Assembly (NCBI GenBank): GCA_935421135.1
Contig: OW285194.1
Coordinates: 11,741,376 to 11,805,375 of the forward strand
Origin: Bugulina stolonifera
Lineage: Eukaryota; Bryozoa; Gymnolaemata; Cheilostomatida; Bugulidae
Reading direction: 5' to 3'
Length of the DNA: 64,000 nucleotides
Positions 37,556 through 50,557 of this stretch are shown in pieces. The notes beneath the pieces were generated by a model, which was not told where the DNA came from, searched no databases, and was given only the letters and a program-made list of their open reading frames with translations. Position 1 is the first letter of the stretch, and the number at the start of each line of letters is the position of its first letter. Position numbers and translations under genes: made by a program.

Positions 37556-40500
37556 ATGATGCCTCAGTCGATGCCCCCACTGAAGTTGATCCCTCTGGCT
37601 CTGGTAGCAGTTACCATGGTAGTAGTCGTATCTAAACTTTGGACCAGTAAAACGGGTAAGTAGGTTTAGCCGACAGGAACTGAGTAGTGCTCCAATCATT
37701 GTACCAGGTTAAAACAATGCAGATCTCCTCGAGTCAAACAGTGTAATCTATTGTATAGGTGCAAAAAGAGATTTTTTAATAATTATGTAGTGTCTGCAGC
37801 ACCATCAGTGGCATCCTTTGCTACAAGGTTGCTTCTACACCGTCCTTTGAAAAATACCTAGTGGCTTTTGAGTTGAAGATATTGTGTTGTCTTTCACCTG
37901 TTTAGGGCCTCATATAGCTGGCAAACAGAACTGTGCTAGAGGGTGATATATTCAAGGGTGACAGTATTCTTTCCTATGCCTATCGTCTGGTAGCAATATG
38001 CATTACGACTACTGGCTATCAAGCAAGCAGCTGACTGAAACACATTTTATAATTTCTCATATCTTAGAAACAACTGTACTGGTTAGCAAAGAACAGATTG
38101 GAGAGCATGACGGGGAGACAAGATATAGACCTTCTGAAAAAAAACCGAGTGAGAGCTCACTAGTGAGCGACAGCTCATTGTTCGAATATAGTAGAGGTAA
38201 AGGACAATAAATGGCATAATATTATGGTACTAAATATGGTTATCATAGAATTTCGTGACTGCCTAACCTTTAAACTAAGGAGTCAACATACATTGTAGGT
38301 TTTTGATGTGATTACTTTGGGTTAGCCTGACATAGCATTTTCTTCAGCTATGTCAGGTCTAATTGATCATGCTGTTGGAGAAATTAAGTGAGACTACGTT
38401 CAGTGATCGGTTTCTCAGTTTCTCTGCTGCTTGTGATGCTTTTGTGTACAATTATTCTCCCAGGTAGAATAACTTCTAGCGAGTTTAATTGTTGCTATGA
38501 ATAAACTGTTGTCACACAAAAACCTTTGGGACTGCACAGAGCTATGGACATGGAGTCTGCTAATCTGATGCCATACATGTACATTTAGCCAGTCATGTCG
38601 TACTGTATACCGTTGTTATAATTTGTGTTTACTTCATATAGTCATGTATTTTTATATAGGTATTCTAGAACAAAACCTGCTTTGGACACAGAATAAGAAT
38701 CTATCCTACCAAATTACACCAAAGCAAATAGGTCAGCAAATAGAAAGGATGTCTCGCGTGAAGATGGTATTTACATTTGAAAATATGTTATTAGGCCCAG
38801 TTCACCTACTATTTATAATTCTTGCCATTTATGCATCTGATTATTTGCTATGTTGGCAGAAAAACTACAGTTGGAATGAGAGCGTGACCATTACCACTCT
38901 TCTAATGTTTGGATGTTGTGTAGCTAATGAACCAAAAGAAGATGGGCTATTTTCCAGTAAACTAGAAAATGCTAAGGTCCATTGACATTGGTATCAACTA
39001 AGGCTAGAATGCGATCATGGCTATAATCATTCTGGTCTCTAATAATAATATTTTAAGTGTCGTGTAACTAATGAACCATCTTTCAGCAAGCAGGGTATGC
39101 CAATGTTTAGTCAATGTTGGATTTAACATCAATTACTTGTCTATGAAGGCGATTTACTCATACTTCACTATGTAGAATCAGCAGACAGCTTGAAACCTTG
39201 AAACAGTAATAGTCAAACCAACATGACATATGAACATGTTGTATGAAATTAATAGATAATGGCAAATTGTAATTACTATATGTTGGATTGTAGCCACATG
39301 CTGCATGTTTAAATAATTTCCAAGCAACCACATTTGGATTAATAAATGTGTACAATGTCATGATAATGTGTGTCTATTGTAGGTCTGTCATGACAGAGTG
39401 CCCCGATTTAGTGGCCGGTTTGTTGGTCGCTATTTTTACATATCCTATAGAGGAGTAGATGGCGCTTTGCTGCCAAAAACTGGTTCTACAAATATACTTA
39501 GAACCATTTGTATATTAGTCGGCACTAAATGCACCAGTATTACCGGATACCCTGATGAATATCACTACGTACCCAGGTAACGTCAGACCTACTAGATTTA
39601 TCATCTCTCATGGCACCCTTAGTTACTGCTGTTGCCAGATGTACGCACTTGAATCCTGTTATATGCGAGTTCCTAAGTCACATGACCACTTGTATGGTTT
39701 TTATATTCCATACCCTGACCCTTGCCAAGCTCTGCATTTTTCTCCTTTAATTTGAAGCTAAAGCTCTTGACTTCTAATGATATTTGGAATGTTGTGTAAC
39801 TAATATACCATGAGAAGATGATACTAGTCTCCACTAAATTAGGGTTTGCCAAAATTTACAACTACTCATATATGAAGGCACAGTACTTGTAGTACTTGTA
39901 GTCAACTAGGCCAGGTGGGCAAGGATGAGCTAGGTTAGCTAGATAAAGTGATTCAGGCTACAAATGCAGGAGAGCTAGGCTAGGTTAGGCTGGTAAGATA
40001 GACAACATAATAACTACAGATCACATTGTAGCATGGAGTTGTCCTCTCTCGCTTATCTCCTACTCATAGTCTAGACCAGTGGTGCCCAAATGGAGGCCCT
40101 CCACTTGATGTACAAAAGTTCAAAATTTTATACAATATCCGATAAGTACGTTTGGCCGAGAGTATGTTAAGATCTTGGTTTTCCAATACTTTTTTGCAAA
40201 ACAAGACCGTATTCACCTGTCACACTATATTATCTCTCTTGTTGAAGATCAGGTCAACTTGTAATAAACGCTTATTTTAAAAGTGTAGTTCTGATGCCTA
40301 CATTCATGTCACATTCGATTAAATTTTATGCATGTTTACACATTGAAACACAGGTGAACACACATACATGTATATACATCGCTATACGGAACGGGAGACT
40401 GGGCCCCAAGCTTGGGCCCAGTCTCCTGTTTGACCTCCTACCAAAACAATTGGGCACCACTGGTCTAAACAAACTTTGTAGCATAGTCAATAGCATCTCA

Positions 40501-42934
40501 TTCTCAGTACAGGGGCTAATGATGTACACTCAAAAGTATATAGTTTTGCACTTTTTTGTTGCTCACTAAGTAGGGTTTAGGTCTTAAAAGAGTCTATACT
40601 TTGTTAATGCGTAGGCCACACTGCAGCGAATTTTTAGCAAAAAGCGAATTTTGGCCAGTGGCGAATTCGCAGATTCGCAAAATATGTGCGAATTCGCGGA
40701 AAACATGCGAATTCGCATTAGCTGGTTTAAATCAGCTAATTCGCAACTCGCTAATTTGTGATTGGCCAATTTTTACTTGTCACGTTACTGTCACGTGTTC
40801 AGAGCCACGGATTTTCAATCAATCATGAGTTTAAATTATTATATTAAAATATTTATTTTAACTGATGAATAAAATGAATACTTCCGTTTGCAAGAATTGT
40901 GTAAAACGAATAAAAGTAAGAATAAAATAATTATTATATTTTATTCTATTTTAATTATAATTTTATTTTACATTTTTCGGAGTTCTAGTTCTGCAGTGAA
41001 TGAGAAACGTGACCGAGGATAATAATTTTTGATCTCTCATTGGGTGAAATCAACTCGTCCACAATGCGAATTCGCTTATAGCTTTTGCAGTGTGGTACGC
41101 TCGATTATAATTTGCGTAATCGCCTTTGGCCAAAATTTGCTATTCGCAAGAAAATTCGCTGTAGTGTGGCCTAAGCTTTACAAAATAAAGAGAGAAAAAG
41201 AGAGGACAACTCTCTATTATAATCAAAGTTATCCTCTCTTTGTCAGTACACTATAATCTATATTATATTATGTTGTTCACTAACAGGTTCACCACAGGTG
41301 TTTCCAATCTGACTGTTTACACTGAAGAGATGAACAATTGGTCAACCCGTCGTTTCTTCTACGTGTTTGTTAGAAATCCTTGGCAGCGTCTAGTCAGCAC
41401 ATATATAGAGAAAGTACTCTTTACTGACTCTTATATCGCCATATGCTCAAGATATGGAAATAAAAAGTTCCCAGCCCGCCATAAGTAGGTTGCAGTAATA
41501 TTGATTCAATTGAGTATTAAATCGAGATGAGAGTATATAATGTTTTCCATGACTTGCTTGAAAAAATTGTAGCCTTAGCTATCTTTTAAAGAGTCATGTT
41601 GTATAACATAGTACTATTTGAATAATAGTGTTGTGTGTAGGTACCTAGCCACGCCACATGCTCTGGACTGCTTTAAAAAGGGACCATCATAATCTGGACA
41701 TGTTGGGATTCTAATGACATTCCTTTAGGGCATGGCAATCACTTTGTATATCAAGAGAAGCTTAGTTAATCTCCAGAATTCTTTATCTGACTAAACTGTA
41801 ACAAAAGTCGATTGCACTAGAATTTTGAGAATTCCAAGAGAATAACATTTTTAGTCAAAAAACCAGACAAAAAGACTTACTTACCGCTATTAATTCCAGG
41901 GAAAAAAGCAAAGATCTAAAGAGATCTGCATTTTTTCTAATTTGGGGTGGAGAAAGCACTTCACCAATGGTGAAGTTACTGCAGTAGCACAGGAGCATTT
42001 TAAGGTTGGATGCCCTTCCTAACACCACAAATGACCCTTATGGGATCGAACCTGGGATTCTCACATGAAAGTCCAGAGCCCTTACGACTAGGCCAGACTA
42101 GGCCACGGCAGCTCCTTTAAAAAAACCAGACAAATTGTATAATATCCACATACCAACATTGTAATGGGAGGGGTTTTAGCAGCTTCACAGCATTATTGCT
42201 ATTAATGGATTGTGTAAAATAACAGAAACTAATACTGTTATAATGACAATATGTTGACTGACACTAACTTTTAATCATTGTTTTATCCATAGAGAACGGA
42301 AAGCGAGGAATGAAACGTTCACATTTGAAGATTTCCTAGAATGTTGTGTAATAGAGCACTACAGGTTGGGTGGTATGAATGGCATGGAACCACATTACAA
42401 ACCACAGTCACTAACTGGAACTTTCTGTGATGTCAGCTATAGCTTTATAGGTAAAAATTGAAATACTTCAATTATAATTTCCTCAAAAAGTAGCAAAGCA
42501 TGACATCTAATGGCTGTCTTGGTGCAAGCTAGTTATTTGCAGTATTAGAAGCTCCATGAGGTTATTCTTTGCATAGCCTTTGGAATCATGAAAATGTTGA
42601 ATAAGCAATTTTCAGGCTATTCTTCTACTAGCACATACATGTAATGTAGCTTATATGTGAACAGTATTACATACCAGTTTGGATATTTCAAGGTAAAATC
42701 GAAACATATGGAGAAGACATCAAAGTGATTTATGCACAGTTTGGTGTTAAAGACATTCCTGCACTGATTAAAGAGGCAGAGAAGTACAGAAAACCAAATG
42801 AGAAAGCCCATTTGACCTCTAAGGGTTACACTGACTACTGGATGTCTATAGATGACAAAATGGTGGACCAAATAAGACATATATATGGAAATGATTTTGC
42901 GATGTTTAACTATCCTACACAGCCCTTGTCCTAA
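37556..42934 (+). CDS. Carbohydrate sulfotransferase 1 of a tandem array (HNK-1/CHST type)
   Basis: Seven coding exons: 37556-37655, 38068-38196, 38660-38766, 39383-39576, 41287-41484, 42293-42450, 42693-42934; 375 residues. Predicted Golgi type II membrane enzyme moving sulfate from PAPS to a glycan. A short N-tail is followed by a membrane helix (LKLIPLALVAVTMVVVVSKL), a variable stem (exon 2), then the catalytic domain. The 5'-phosphosulfate loop is PKTGSTN at 143-149 and the 3'-phosphate motif RNPWQRL at 206-212, as in Sulfotransfer_2 enzymes; the ends CDVSYSFIG and DFAMFNYP resemble CHST11-like 4-O-sulfotransferases. Start: first ATG after the acceptor-like AG at 37510-37511; a second ATG follows at once. 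Glycan and position of sulfation cannot be read from sequence. Confidence 0.88.
40077..40462. mobile_element. hAT-like MITE in sulfotransferase 1 intron 4
   Basis: The ends are CAGTGGTGCCCAA (40077) and its exact reverse complement TTGGGCACCACTG (to 40462). They are flanked by an 8-bp near-duplication, GTCTAGAC at 40069-40076 and GTCTAAAC at 40463-40470. CAGTGGTGCCCAA ends plus an 8-bp target duplication are diagnostic of hAT elements. Inside is a near-perfect GC-rich palindrome at about 40395-40427 (arm GGAGACTGGGCCC). Non-autonomous, 386 bp. Confidence 0.8.
40612..41173. mobile_element. 562-bp TIR element with GCGAATTCGC motifs
   Basis: The ends TAGGCCACACTGCAGCGAAT (40612-40634 with TTT) and the matching right end 41151-41173 are 23-bp inverted repeats differing at one base. 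Inside, the palindrome GCGAATTCGC or close variants recur at least four times near the left end and once towards the right. The homologous intron of sulfotransferase 2 (about 47533-47692) lacks the element but matches on both sides, so it inserted after gene duplication. No coding capacity; the superfamily is not certain (a flanking near-repeat of CTTTGTTAA and CTTTACAAA hints at a target duplication). Confidence 0.75.
41950..42116 (-). mobile_element. tRNA-derived SINE in sulfotransferase 1 intron 5
   Basis: Read on the minus strand, the block begins GAGCTGCCGTGGCCTAGTCT, has an A-box-like TGGCCTAGTCTGG and a perfect B-box GGTTCGATCCC (plus strand 42041-42051). It then has a central GTTAGGAAGGGCATCC segment like those of several animal SINE families. 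The 3' end near 41950 is not sharply defined. The tRNA-like head does not fold as an intact tRNA, so it is a SINE rather than a tRNA gene. Confidence 0.65.
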
Positions 42935-44719
42935 AATATTATTTAGTGAAATTCTTCAGACAAGTATAATATGTATGATGATGTATAAATTATTTGAATC
43001 TCCACTATTCACTGGTTTATAAAGATTAGCTGATACTCTATGACCTCTAGAAGACATTTGTGAATTTATTCTACATTCCACAATCTCTAAAGCAAGAGTT
43101 GGTACACATTCCGTTTCTATGCCTCTATTTCATACTCACCTGGGCTAAATAAATTTACCATATAGGCTTGGTTGAACATATAGATGCTGCCAGATAGGGC
43201 TTTGGATCTGATATTGCTCAATGTACATTGTATCTATACACCAAAAGTTCCATTGGTAGTTGTCGTTTCTTGATTGTTTTTCTTGTTGCTCCATGGACTT
43301 GCCAAGTTACGTGGGTGAACATTTTGAGTTATTTTGAACTATTGCAAAATTAAATAACATCTCTATGTCAGACTAGTATTAGCATATTGAATTTGTATAA
43401 CATATTATTAGTGTGACGTATTTATGTTAAAATTGGGTGAATACGGCAACACATGTTTTGAAAAATTGCAATTCTACTTAACAATTGCCCAATATTCTCA
43501 ATAATAAAGTATAATTGAACTAATATTGTTGTGTTACAGCACATGTGCACTTTTGACAGCATGTTTCACCAAATTATGGGTACAAAGGTAATGAGAATGA
43601 TCCGCAGACGACTTCCTCTTACTAAAAATATCACTGATTAGGCCTGAGCAGCTAACCGCGCCAGTGTTTCCGACCCAGGGGTCGCAACTGTTCGCAACCT
43701 ACAACAAAGAGGGTCTGAAATTTGGATATATCTTCTCTTTTTTGCGACCCCATCGACCCACCGTCGCGAAGACACCTAATGTCTTATCTGATCTTATACT
43801 ACAAATTGTACAATAAGGATAAAGATAATCATAGTAATATGTAAAAATGCAAACATGCGGCACTTTTAACTGCTTTACATGCACATGTATGTATTAAATA
43901 TCTGCCAGCTATCAAATCTTTCTTTGAGCCCCAACTTTTCTGCTCGGGTGCTGATGATGGCCTTCTACATGTAGTTGAGTTAACATTAACAATAGTCTAG
44001 TTTTATTAGTTACATACTGCTCTAATATTGTCATCTGCACAATTACATGTCGTTGTGCAGTGTGTTACGTGCATCACAACGTTGTCAGCTTGTTTGTAGG
44101 AAAAGTGTAGTAAAAAAGTTGTTTATCACAGCTAGTCCATTCCAGTATTGATGCTTTTATTGAGATGAGTACATCATATGTTTAACTCAAGTCAAGTACA
44201 TCACAGTGCTCCAGTACATTGCAGCATCCTCACACGTCTATTTCGGTGTTCTCAATTACATTGCGGTAACACTAGAATATCAGGTAAGGTAAGATGAATA
44301 ATAATAATTGAATAACGAACAAACATGCATTTTTCTACAGCACATTTTATTACACTAATAGAAGTGAAACGTGGAGACTAGGTTTTTTTGCCGTGTGAAG
44401 CGTAACTCTCGAGTGGAATAATAGCATTTCAAGTTTTTTACTTTTTATGCAACAAATTTGTTTTATCAAAAAGACTAGTTTTATAAACAGTTTATCCGTA
44501 TAATTATTTGAGATGAGACATGTACATTCTACATGGACTTGAACTTTAGTAGTTTCTGTAAGTTGTTCACATGTCATACTGTAAGTTGCTCTACAAATAC
44601 AAAGTTAGTTGAGTCTTGAGTTTTGGTCTATGCAACATGAAATAATAATTAACAGTATAAATACTTATGTAGATGTAATTCTCAGTTTGTACCAAACAGC
44701 AAGTAAATAAACTGATGAG
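42935..44719. other. Spacer between sulfotransferases 1 and 2
   Basis: About 1.8 kb without a coding exon. Candidate poly(A) signals for gene 1 are at 43148-43153 and 43503-43508. Near 43650-43760 a more GC-rich patch contains GTCGCAAC/GCGACCC motifs but no open frame of note. The promoter of gene 2 should lie towards the right end. Confidence 0.5.
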
Positions 44720-47700
44720 ATGAGAAAAGTGACACCCGCTATGAAAAGGACAATGACCTCTATGAAATGGGCGACCCTAGTCCTGATAGCCGCAGCATTA
44801 TTTATTGTGATGAAGATCTCAGATAGACGAGGTACATTGTATAAGCTACTCTGTAGCGACATTTATTTACAGGTATATACCGTATTATTCTGATAACCAA
44901 TGAGTGCAGAGGATGATCTCTAGATCCCAATTTAATTTGGTTTGTTTTCGCATTCCCTCAAGTAAACAACGAGCTCACCTGCAGACCAAACCACTATGTA
45001 GACAGCTTTGTTAGCTAGCAATCTGGAGAACTTGATGCCGCCGAGAAACCTCACACTGAATTTCTTTTGTGTCAAACCCCTGAACGAATATTTCAATATC
45101 ACAAGGGCTATAATATTGTAATGGATTTTGGTTTCTGGTGTGGTCGTCCTAAGACGACTCCCGAGTCCAAAGTGAAGTGCCTATGAGCGGTGCTAGGCCT
45201 TCTCATTACATGAAAGAGTGATCGGTGTCAGTAGTCAAAGAACTACCAAAGACGACCCATATGATCCCGAGTCAATGCTTGTTTACTATACTGAGAAAGA
45301 GAGTGATCCGACCTAGTAGGCAGTTCGTGTTGCAAGGTCGAGGACCTTAACAACTAGAATAACCTATCTATGAAGTGAAAGTCTCTGTATATAAGTATAG
45401 ATGTGTGTTTATTGAGATCCAAGCATGAACTGAGACAATAAACATAAAAACAATGCCCTTTATATAGTAAGAGAACTTCCGGAGGAAGTTCCGGTAAAAA
45501 GGCCGACGTAGTGTCGAGAAAAGACGACGTAGGGTCGTCCGGAAATTGCGCAACAACATGGCGGCCGGAAGCCCGATGGCCGACCCAAAATGAGTCGGGT
45601 TATTACAAAAGATGCTTAGAATCATCCAGATCATATGCAAAATCAATATCAAGTAATTCTGAGAGGTCGGACCTCTTTACATGGGTATAAAAGCAGTATA
45701 ATGACTCAGCAATGCCATATTCAAGTATACAAACAATATTCAACTAAGTAACAACGAGTACAAGCAGATATACATATGAGTACGCATATAATTAGTGTCA
45801 GGTGGTTGAGGAAGACTGTGCGTAACCATTACAATGTTATGGAAAATCTGTTACTCAGACTAGCCAGTCGGTGCTGAAGAGTAAACGGTGTAGTGTGTAG
45901 ACAATATCAGTAGTCAGACATCTTTTATTGGATTACCACAGCGTCTGCTCTATTTACAAAGACAAACCAAAGTTGACCTAGAGTCGTAAATCTGCTATCA
46001 GTACTGTTGACAGCAGTAGTGAATACCATATGCCATGTTCAATCCTTAGAGACGCCCTCTTGCTTCAGTAGAACTTGTAAAACAGTGTCTGACAGAGCAA
46101 AAAGTGAACTTGCCTTTGTTTTGTCTTATGAATTTTATGATTTACTATTTAGGTCGGCGTGTGTTGTTACACAGTAGGAGTGCTGTAGTGGCAAAGAATA
46201 ACAAGCATGTGTCTGCTAGAGAAACATTGGAACATACAGAATTTAATTTCTCGTTAGCCCATGAAGGTAAAATATGTGTTGGGTAAATTACAAACGTCAT
46301 TTTCTATTATTGTCATATGTTAAAGCCTTATAGGTGTCTCTGGTAGGACTTTTTAACCATTAGTATAACTATGTTAATTATTTGCTAAATATGTGTATGC
46401 ATGTACTGTTGTGTAATTTATATACAATGTACATGTACATGTATATCTGTGACAGCTTCTTCATACTTAATTCATACAGACCTTCTAAAGAAAAATCTGC
46501 TTTGGATGCAGAATTTAACAATTTCTCCTGAAATTAAACGTCAACAACTGGAGAGAATGTCTCGTGTAAAAAAGGTACTTTATAAGTTTTGTTATATGCA
46601 ACCTTGATGTGACCTTGATAACAATATTAATGTACACATCTACACACATCATTGAACGTTCAGATATTTATAGAACGCAGGAAGCCAGTCTGGGTTCTTT
46701 GCCCTCCAATCTTGTGAGAGGAAAGTCGCTTTGGTAAGCATGCTAATGCTTGGCTTACAGTTAGCGTATTACAGGCTGGTGTTTGGTCAGCGGTGGTACT
46801 TGTAGCTTAGCCCAACACCACAAGATATCCGTGCAGCCACAGGCATTTCTGGTAAACAGAATTGATGTTGGATGGAATGGCCCAGACCTGTGTTATACAT
46901 CACTACTTACATGCATCCACACATCATCATAGCTGCAATAATGAAAAGTACAAAATTTTTCAAATTTTCGAAATATTAAACTCTCTGACTCTCTAGACTC
47001 TCTCGCTCTCCACGATGATGGGGACAGTAGTAATGTAATAGTAACTTAACAGACAATAGTCATATAACAGTAATGTAATAGTATTATAACAACAAATAGC
47101 AATATAGCGGTAATAAACTGAATACATACTTATTTATAGAACTAATATGGGCGCATTTTTAGGTGTGTCAGGAAAGAATTCCTCAATTTGGTCTTCGATA
47201 TTCAGGTCGTAACTTTTACATATCCTATAGAGGAGTAGATGGCGCTTTGCTGCCAAAAACTGGTTCTACAAATATACTTAGAACCATCTGTATATTAGTC
47301 GGCACTAAATGCACCAGTATTACCGGATACCCTGATGAATATCACTACGTACCCAGGTAACAACAAAATTACCCGAATCATGTAAAACACTGTCTTATTT
47401 TTGTATTCAATCTGGCTATGGGACATGCAGGCTGTAGTTTGCATTGGGTTTCCTCCACTTTGATGGAACATGACTTTCCTTATAACATCACTGGTCAATT
47501 CAGAAGTACATGTATATAATTTTGTAATCTTTTGTTGCTCACTAAGTAGGGTTTAGGTCTTAGTAGAGTATTTTGTTAACCAAATAAAGAGAGAGAAATA
47601 TAGAGGACAACTCTCTATTATAATCAAAGTTATCCTCTCTTTGTCAGTCCACTCTATTATAATCTATATATTATTATGTTATTTATTAACAGGTTCACCA

Positions 47701-49204
47701 AAGGTGTTTCCAATCTGACTGTTTACACTGAAGAGATGAACAATTGGTCAACTCGTCCATTCTTCTACGTGTTTGTTAGAAATCCTTGGCAGCGTCTAGT
47801 CAGCACATATATAGAGAAAGTACTCTTTACTGACTCTTATATAGAGATATGCTCAAGATATGGAAACAAAAAGTTTACCAAATGTCACAGGTGAGCTGCT
47901 AAGGGTGTTATAGATTCATTAGAAAATTATTCTCAATCTCAGGTCATCTGCTATTTATAGTAATCAGAAGTTGTCTTCTTTCAATAAAATTGAGAAAGGA
48001 CAACTTCTAATTATTATCAACAGTTTATGGGTGTCCATGTCTCAGGTGCTAATGGCTTTGATTGAAAGCTATTCACTTGTACTTGGATATGAAGACACAA
48101 AGAAGGGTAGAGAATGAACTTCAAGAGAGTTTATTTTTTAGTAATAAATATAGATTTTTTACTTCAATGAAATCTATATTGTAGATTCATATTTACATGC
48201 GAGTTGGCAATTCACTATTACAAATGAAAGAGGTCTATAATGGGCCTCTTCCATTTGTAGCAACAATTCCTTGTAAAATTATGCATTATTATGAGAGGTT
48301 TGGATCTCCACACTTTATTCTAATTTTAGAGAACGGAAAGCGAGGAATGAGACGTTTACCTTTGAAGATTTCCTGGAATGTTGCGTAATAGAGCATTACA
48401 GGTTGGGCGGTATGAATGGGATGGAACCACATTACAAACCACAGTCACTAACTGGAACCTTCTGTGATGTCAGCTATAGCTTTATAGGTAAGTTATTACC
48501 TCATTACCTGAATGGGTATCTACAGTTGCATGAGATAATAAGGTGATCAAGGGAGATGATTCCTTCTTTATCCCTTACCACCCAATGATACTTTGAATAT
48601 CCATTCAGGTAATATATTGACATTGTATATAATGTGATTGAATGGGTTAGAAAACTAGTTAGAACCTTAGGTACTTAAGGTGCAAATTTTGTAGAGAATT
48701 GTTTTTTAAAGTTTGGAAGGAAATAAATCCCAAAACCCTGCACTTTATTCAATATACTGTGTTCTGCAAAGTAAATATGATATGAAAAATTTGGAGGTTT
48801 ATAAGCAACTAAATTACTATTTAACTGTGCTTCCTGAAATTGGTCTACATGAATGATAGGCTCAATTTTCTTGTCTAATGCCCGCTGCATGTGAAGCTGT
48901 CGTTATTAAGTTATCCAGAGTCTTGTATGCATCTGCACCATTTTTCGACTACTTCATGTTTTTAGGTAAAACAGAAACATATGGAGAAGATATTATAATC
49001 ATATTAGGTCAGTACGGTGTGACAGATATTCCTACATTAATGGAGGAAGCAAAGAAATACAGGAAATCAAATGAGAAGCAGCACCTAACCTCTAAAAATT
49101 ATTTAAAACTGTGGAAGTCCATAAACAAGCAAATAGTCGATATGATACGGCATATATATGTCAATGACCTAGTAATGTTTGACTATCCAATGTATCCATT
49201 TTGA
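44720..49204 (+). CDS. Carbohydrate sulfotransferase 2 of the array
   Basis: Seven coding exons: 44720-44831, 46153-46266, 46480-46574, 47163-47356, 47693-47890, 48330-48487, 48966-49204; 369 residues. Same plan as its neighbours: short basic N-tail (MRKVTPAMKR), membrane helix (WATLVLIAAALFIVMKI), stem, PKTGSTN at 138-144, RNPWQRL at 201-207, CDVSYSFIG, C-terminal VMFDYPMYPF. An upstream ATG at 44715 runs straight into a stop, so 44720 is preferred. Exon 4 is nearly identical to that of gene 1 over most of its length, while exons 1-2 are very different. A solo-LTR-like block fills much of intron 1. AATAAA at 49663-49668 is a candidate poly(A) signal. Confidence 0.88.
45117..45833 (+). mobile_element. 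Solo-LTR-like block in sulfotransferase 2 intron 1
   Basis: The block begins TGTAATGG and ends CCATTACA, the TG...CA inverted termini of an LTR, 717 bp apart. Inside are a TATA-like TATATAAG (45389) and AATAAA (45437-45442) in the order expected for an LTR on the plus strand, and a GC-rich part with GACGTAGNGTCG repeats near 45505-45540. No second copy, gag or pol is present. A target duplication is not clear, which keeps the call tentative. Confidence 0.45.
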
Positions 49205-50557
49205 ACTGCAAACGGAATTAAGGTCTTTGCTACATTTATGAGTCACATACTATAGGGGCTGAAAGCTCCAACTGAACTAATGTAGGTTCCGCCAGCAGAC
49301 ACCCTATATAAACGATGAAGATGCTTAAAGAAGTGAACCAAACTTGACGTTAAAAACTGTCTGGAGGTTTCCTGTCCACATGTCATATCCTCAATTTATA
49401 TTCAAGATAAAAACAACTGCTACTTCTGCTATTTTACTGGTTTATAATATACCATACTAAATCTGTTTGTGAAATATTTGGAAGTTGAACTGTTCTTTAG
49501 TTAATTTTCAGACTTGAAATTAATTTTGTACAAAAAAGATACCAATGTATCCAGTTTTAACCAGTTATACAGTCAGCTGTTGGGGTATTCTCAATAATAT
49601 TTTCAAACAGCCTGATGCCCTGTCTGTTGAAAAGGAAATAGGAGTATTTCACATACAAGTATAATAAAACAAAGATGTCTAGTTCTCAATCTGCTTTGAT
49701 TTATTTGTTAGTATATAGTTTTGGTAAAGTAGTCGGTTAGCACTTGTATGATGACACATCCATATGCTAGTTATTAGTATGAGGACTCTACTATTGCAGT
49801 GTTCTACTGTGTAATATAACGATACCCGACCCCGAATCTCATGCTATGGCATGTCATAAAAAGCATTCTATCTTGCATTATATTTAATCTCGCAAAATAT
49901 ATATACATAAAGCTACATGTATATTACTAAATACATGAACATATTTGTAGCATATCTAGGTAGAAACCTCAGATGTGAATACTCAGTGTGTGCATTTGCA
50001 TAATATTAAAATATTTGAAAAGAATCGATTATAATATAGAAGATGCTAGTAGTAATAACAATATTCATATTGCTGCATCAACAAAGCAAGCTACTGTATA
50101 TTGACAAATGTTGCAATTGTTCTGCGTATCAATGCATCCATTCACTTATATTATATACTTACTGTACCTACAAGTTACAATACACAGCATTTACCTTGAT
50201 AAATTAGCAGTGTCACAAGGGAAAATCAATTTAAGTTCTTCAGACGAGACTAGGTTCAGTGTGAATAAATATTTGTTCACTAGTCATCATAGCTGCCCAT
50301 AGTTATCAGTATTAGTTCTATAGCTGGTACTGGGCAGTACAGGAGTTTTTGGGATGGAAAAATACAAACGCTACCCATTCAGCTGAAGACATTAAAGGTA
50401 ACGTTACAACAGACCGTGCTATGATTGTCAAGTAGCAGTAGTAACAGCCTGTATCTGTAAAGTTAGTGTGTGATATATGTACATACATATACTTACCAAG
50501 TCATAGGTATAGGTGTTTTTATTTTTGCTAGGATCGCTGATATTTGATGTGCCCACG
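49205..50557. other. Spacer between sulfotransferases 2 and 3
   Basis: About 1.35 kb of AT-rich sequence without a recognised gene; it holds the presumed 3' UTR of gene 2 and the promoter of gene 3. Confidence 0.5.

Noticed and set aside
42041..42116. tRNA gene on the minus strand
   Set aside because: It has a B-box but cannot be folded into a proper cloverleaf by eye and continues into a SINE body.
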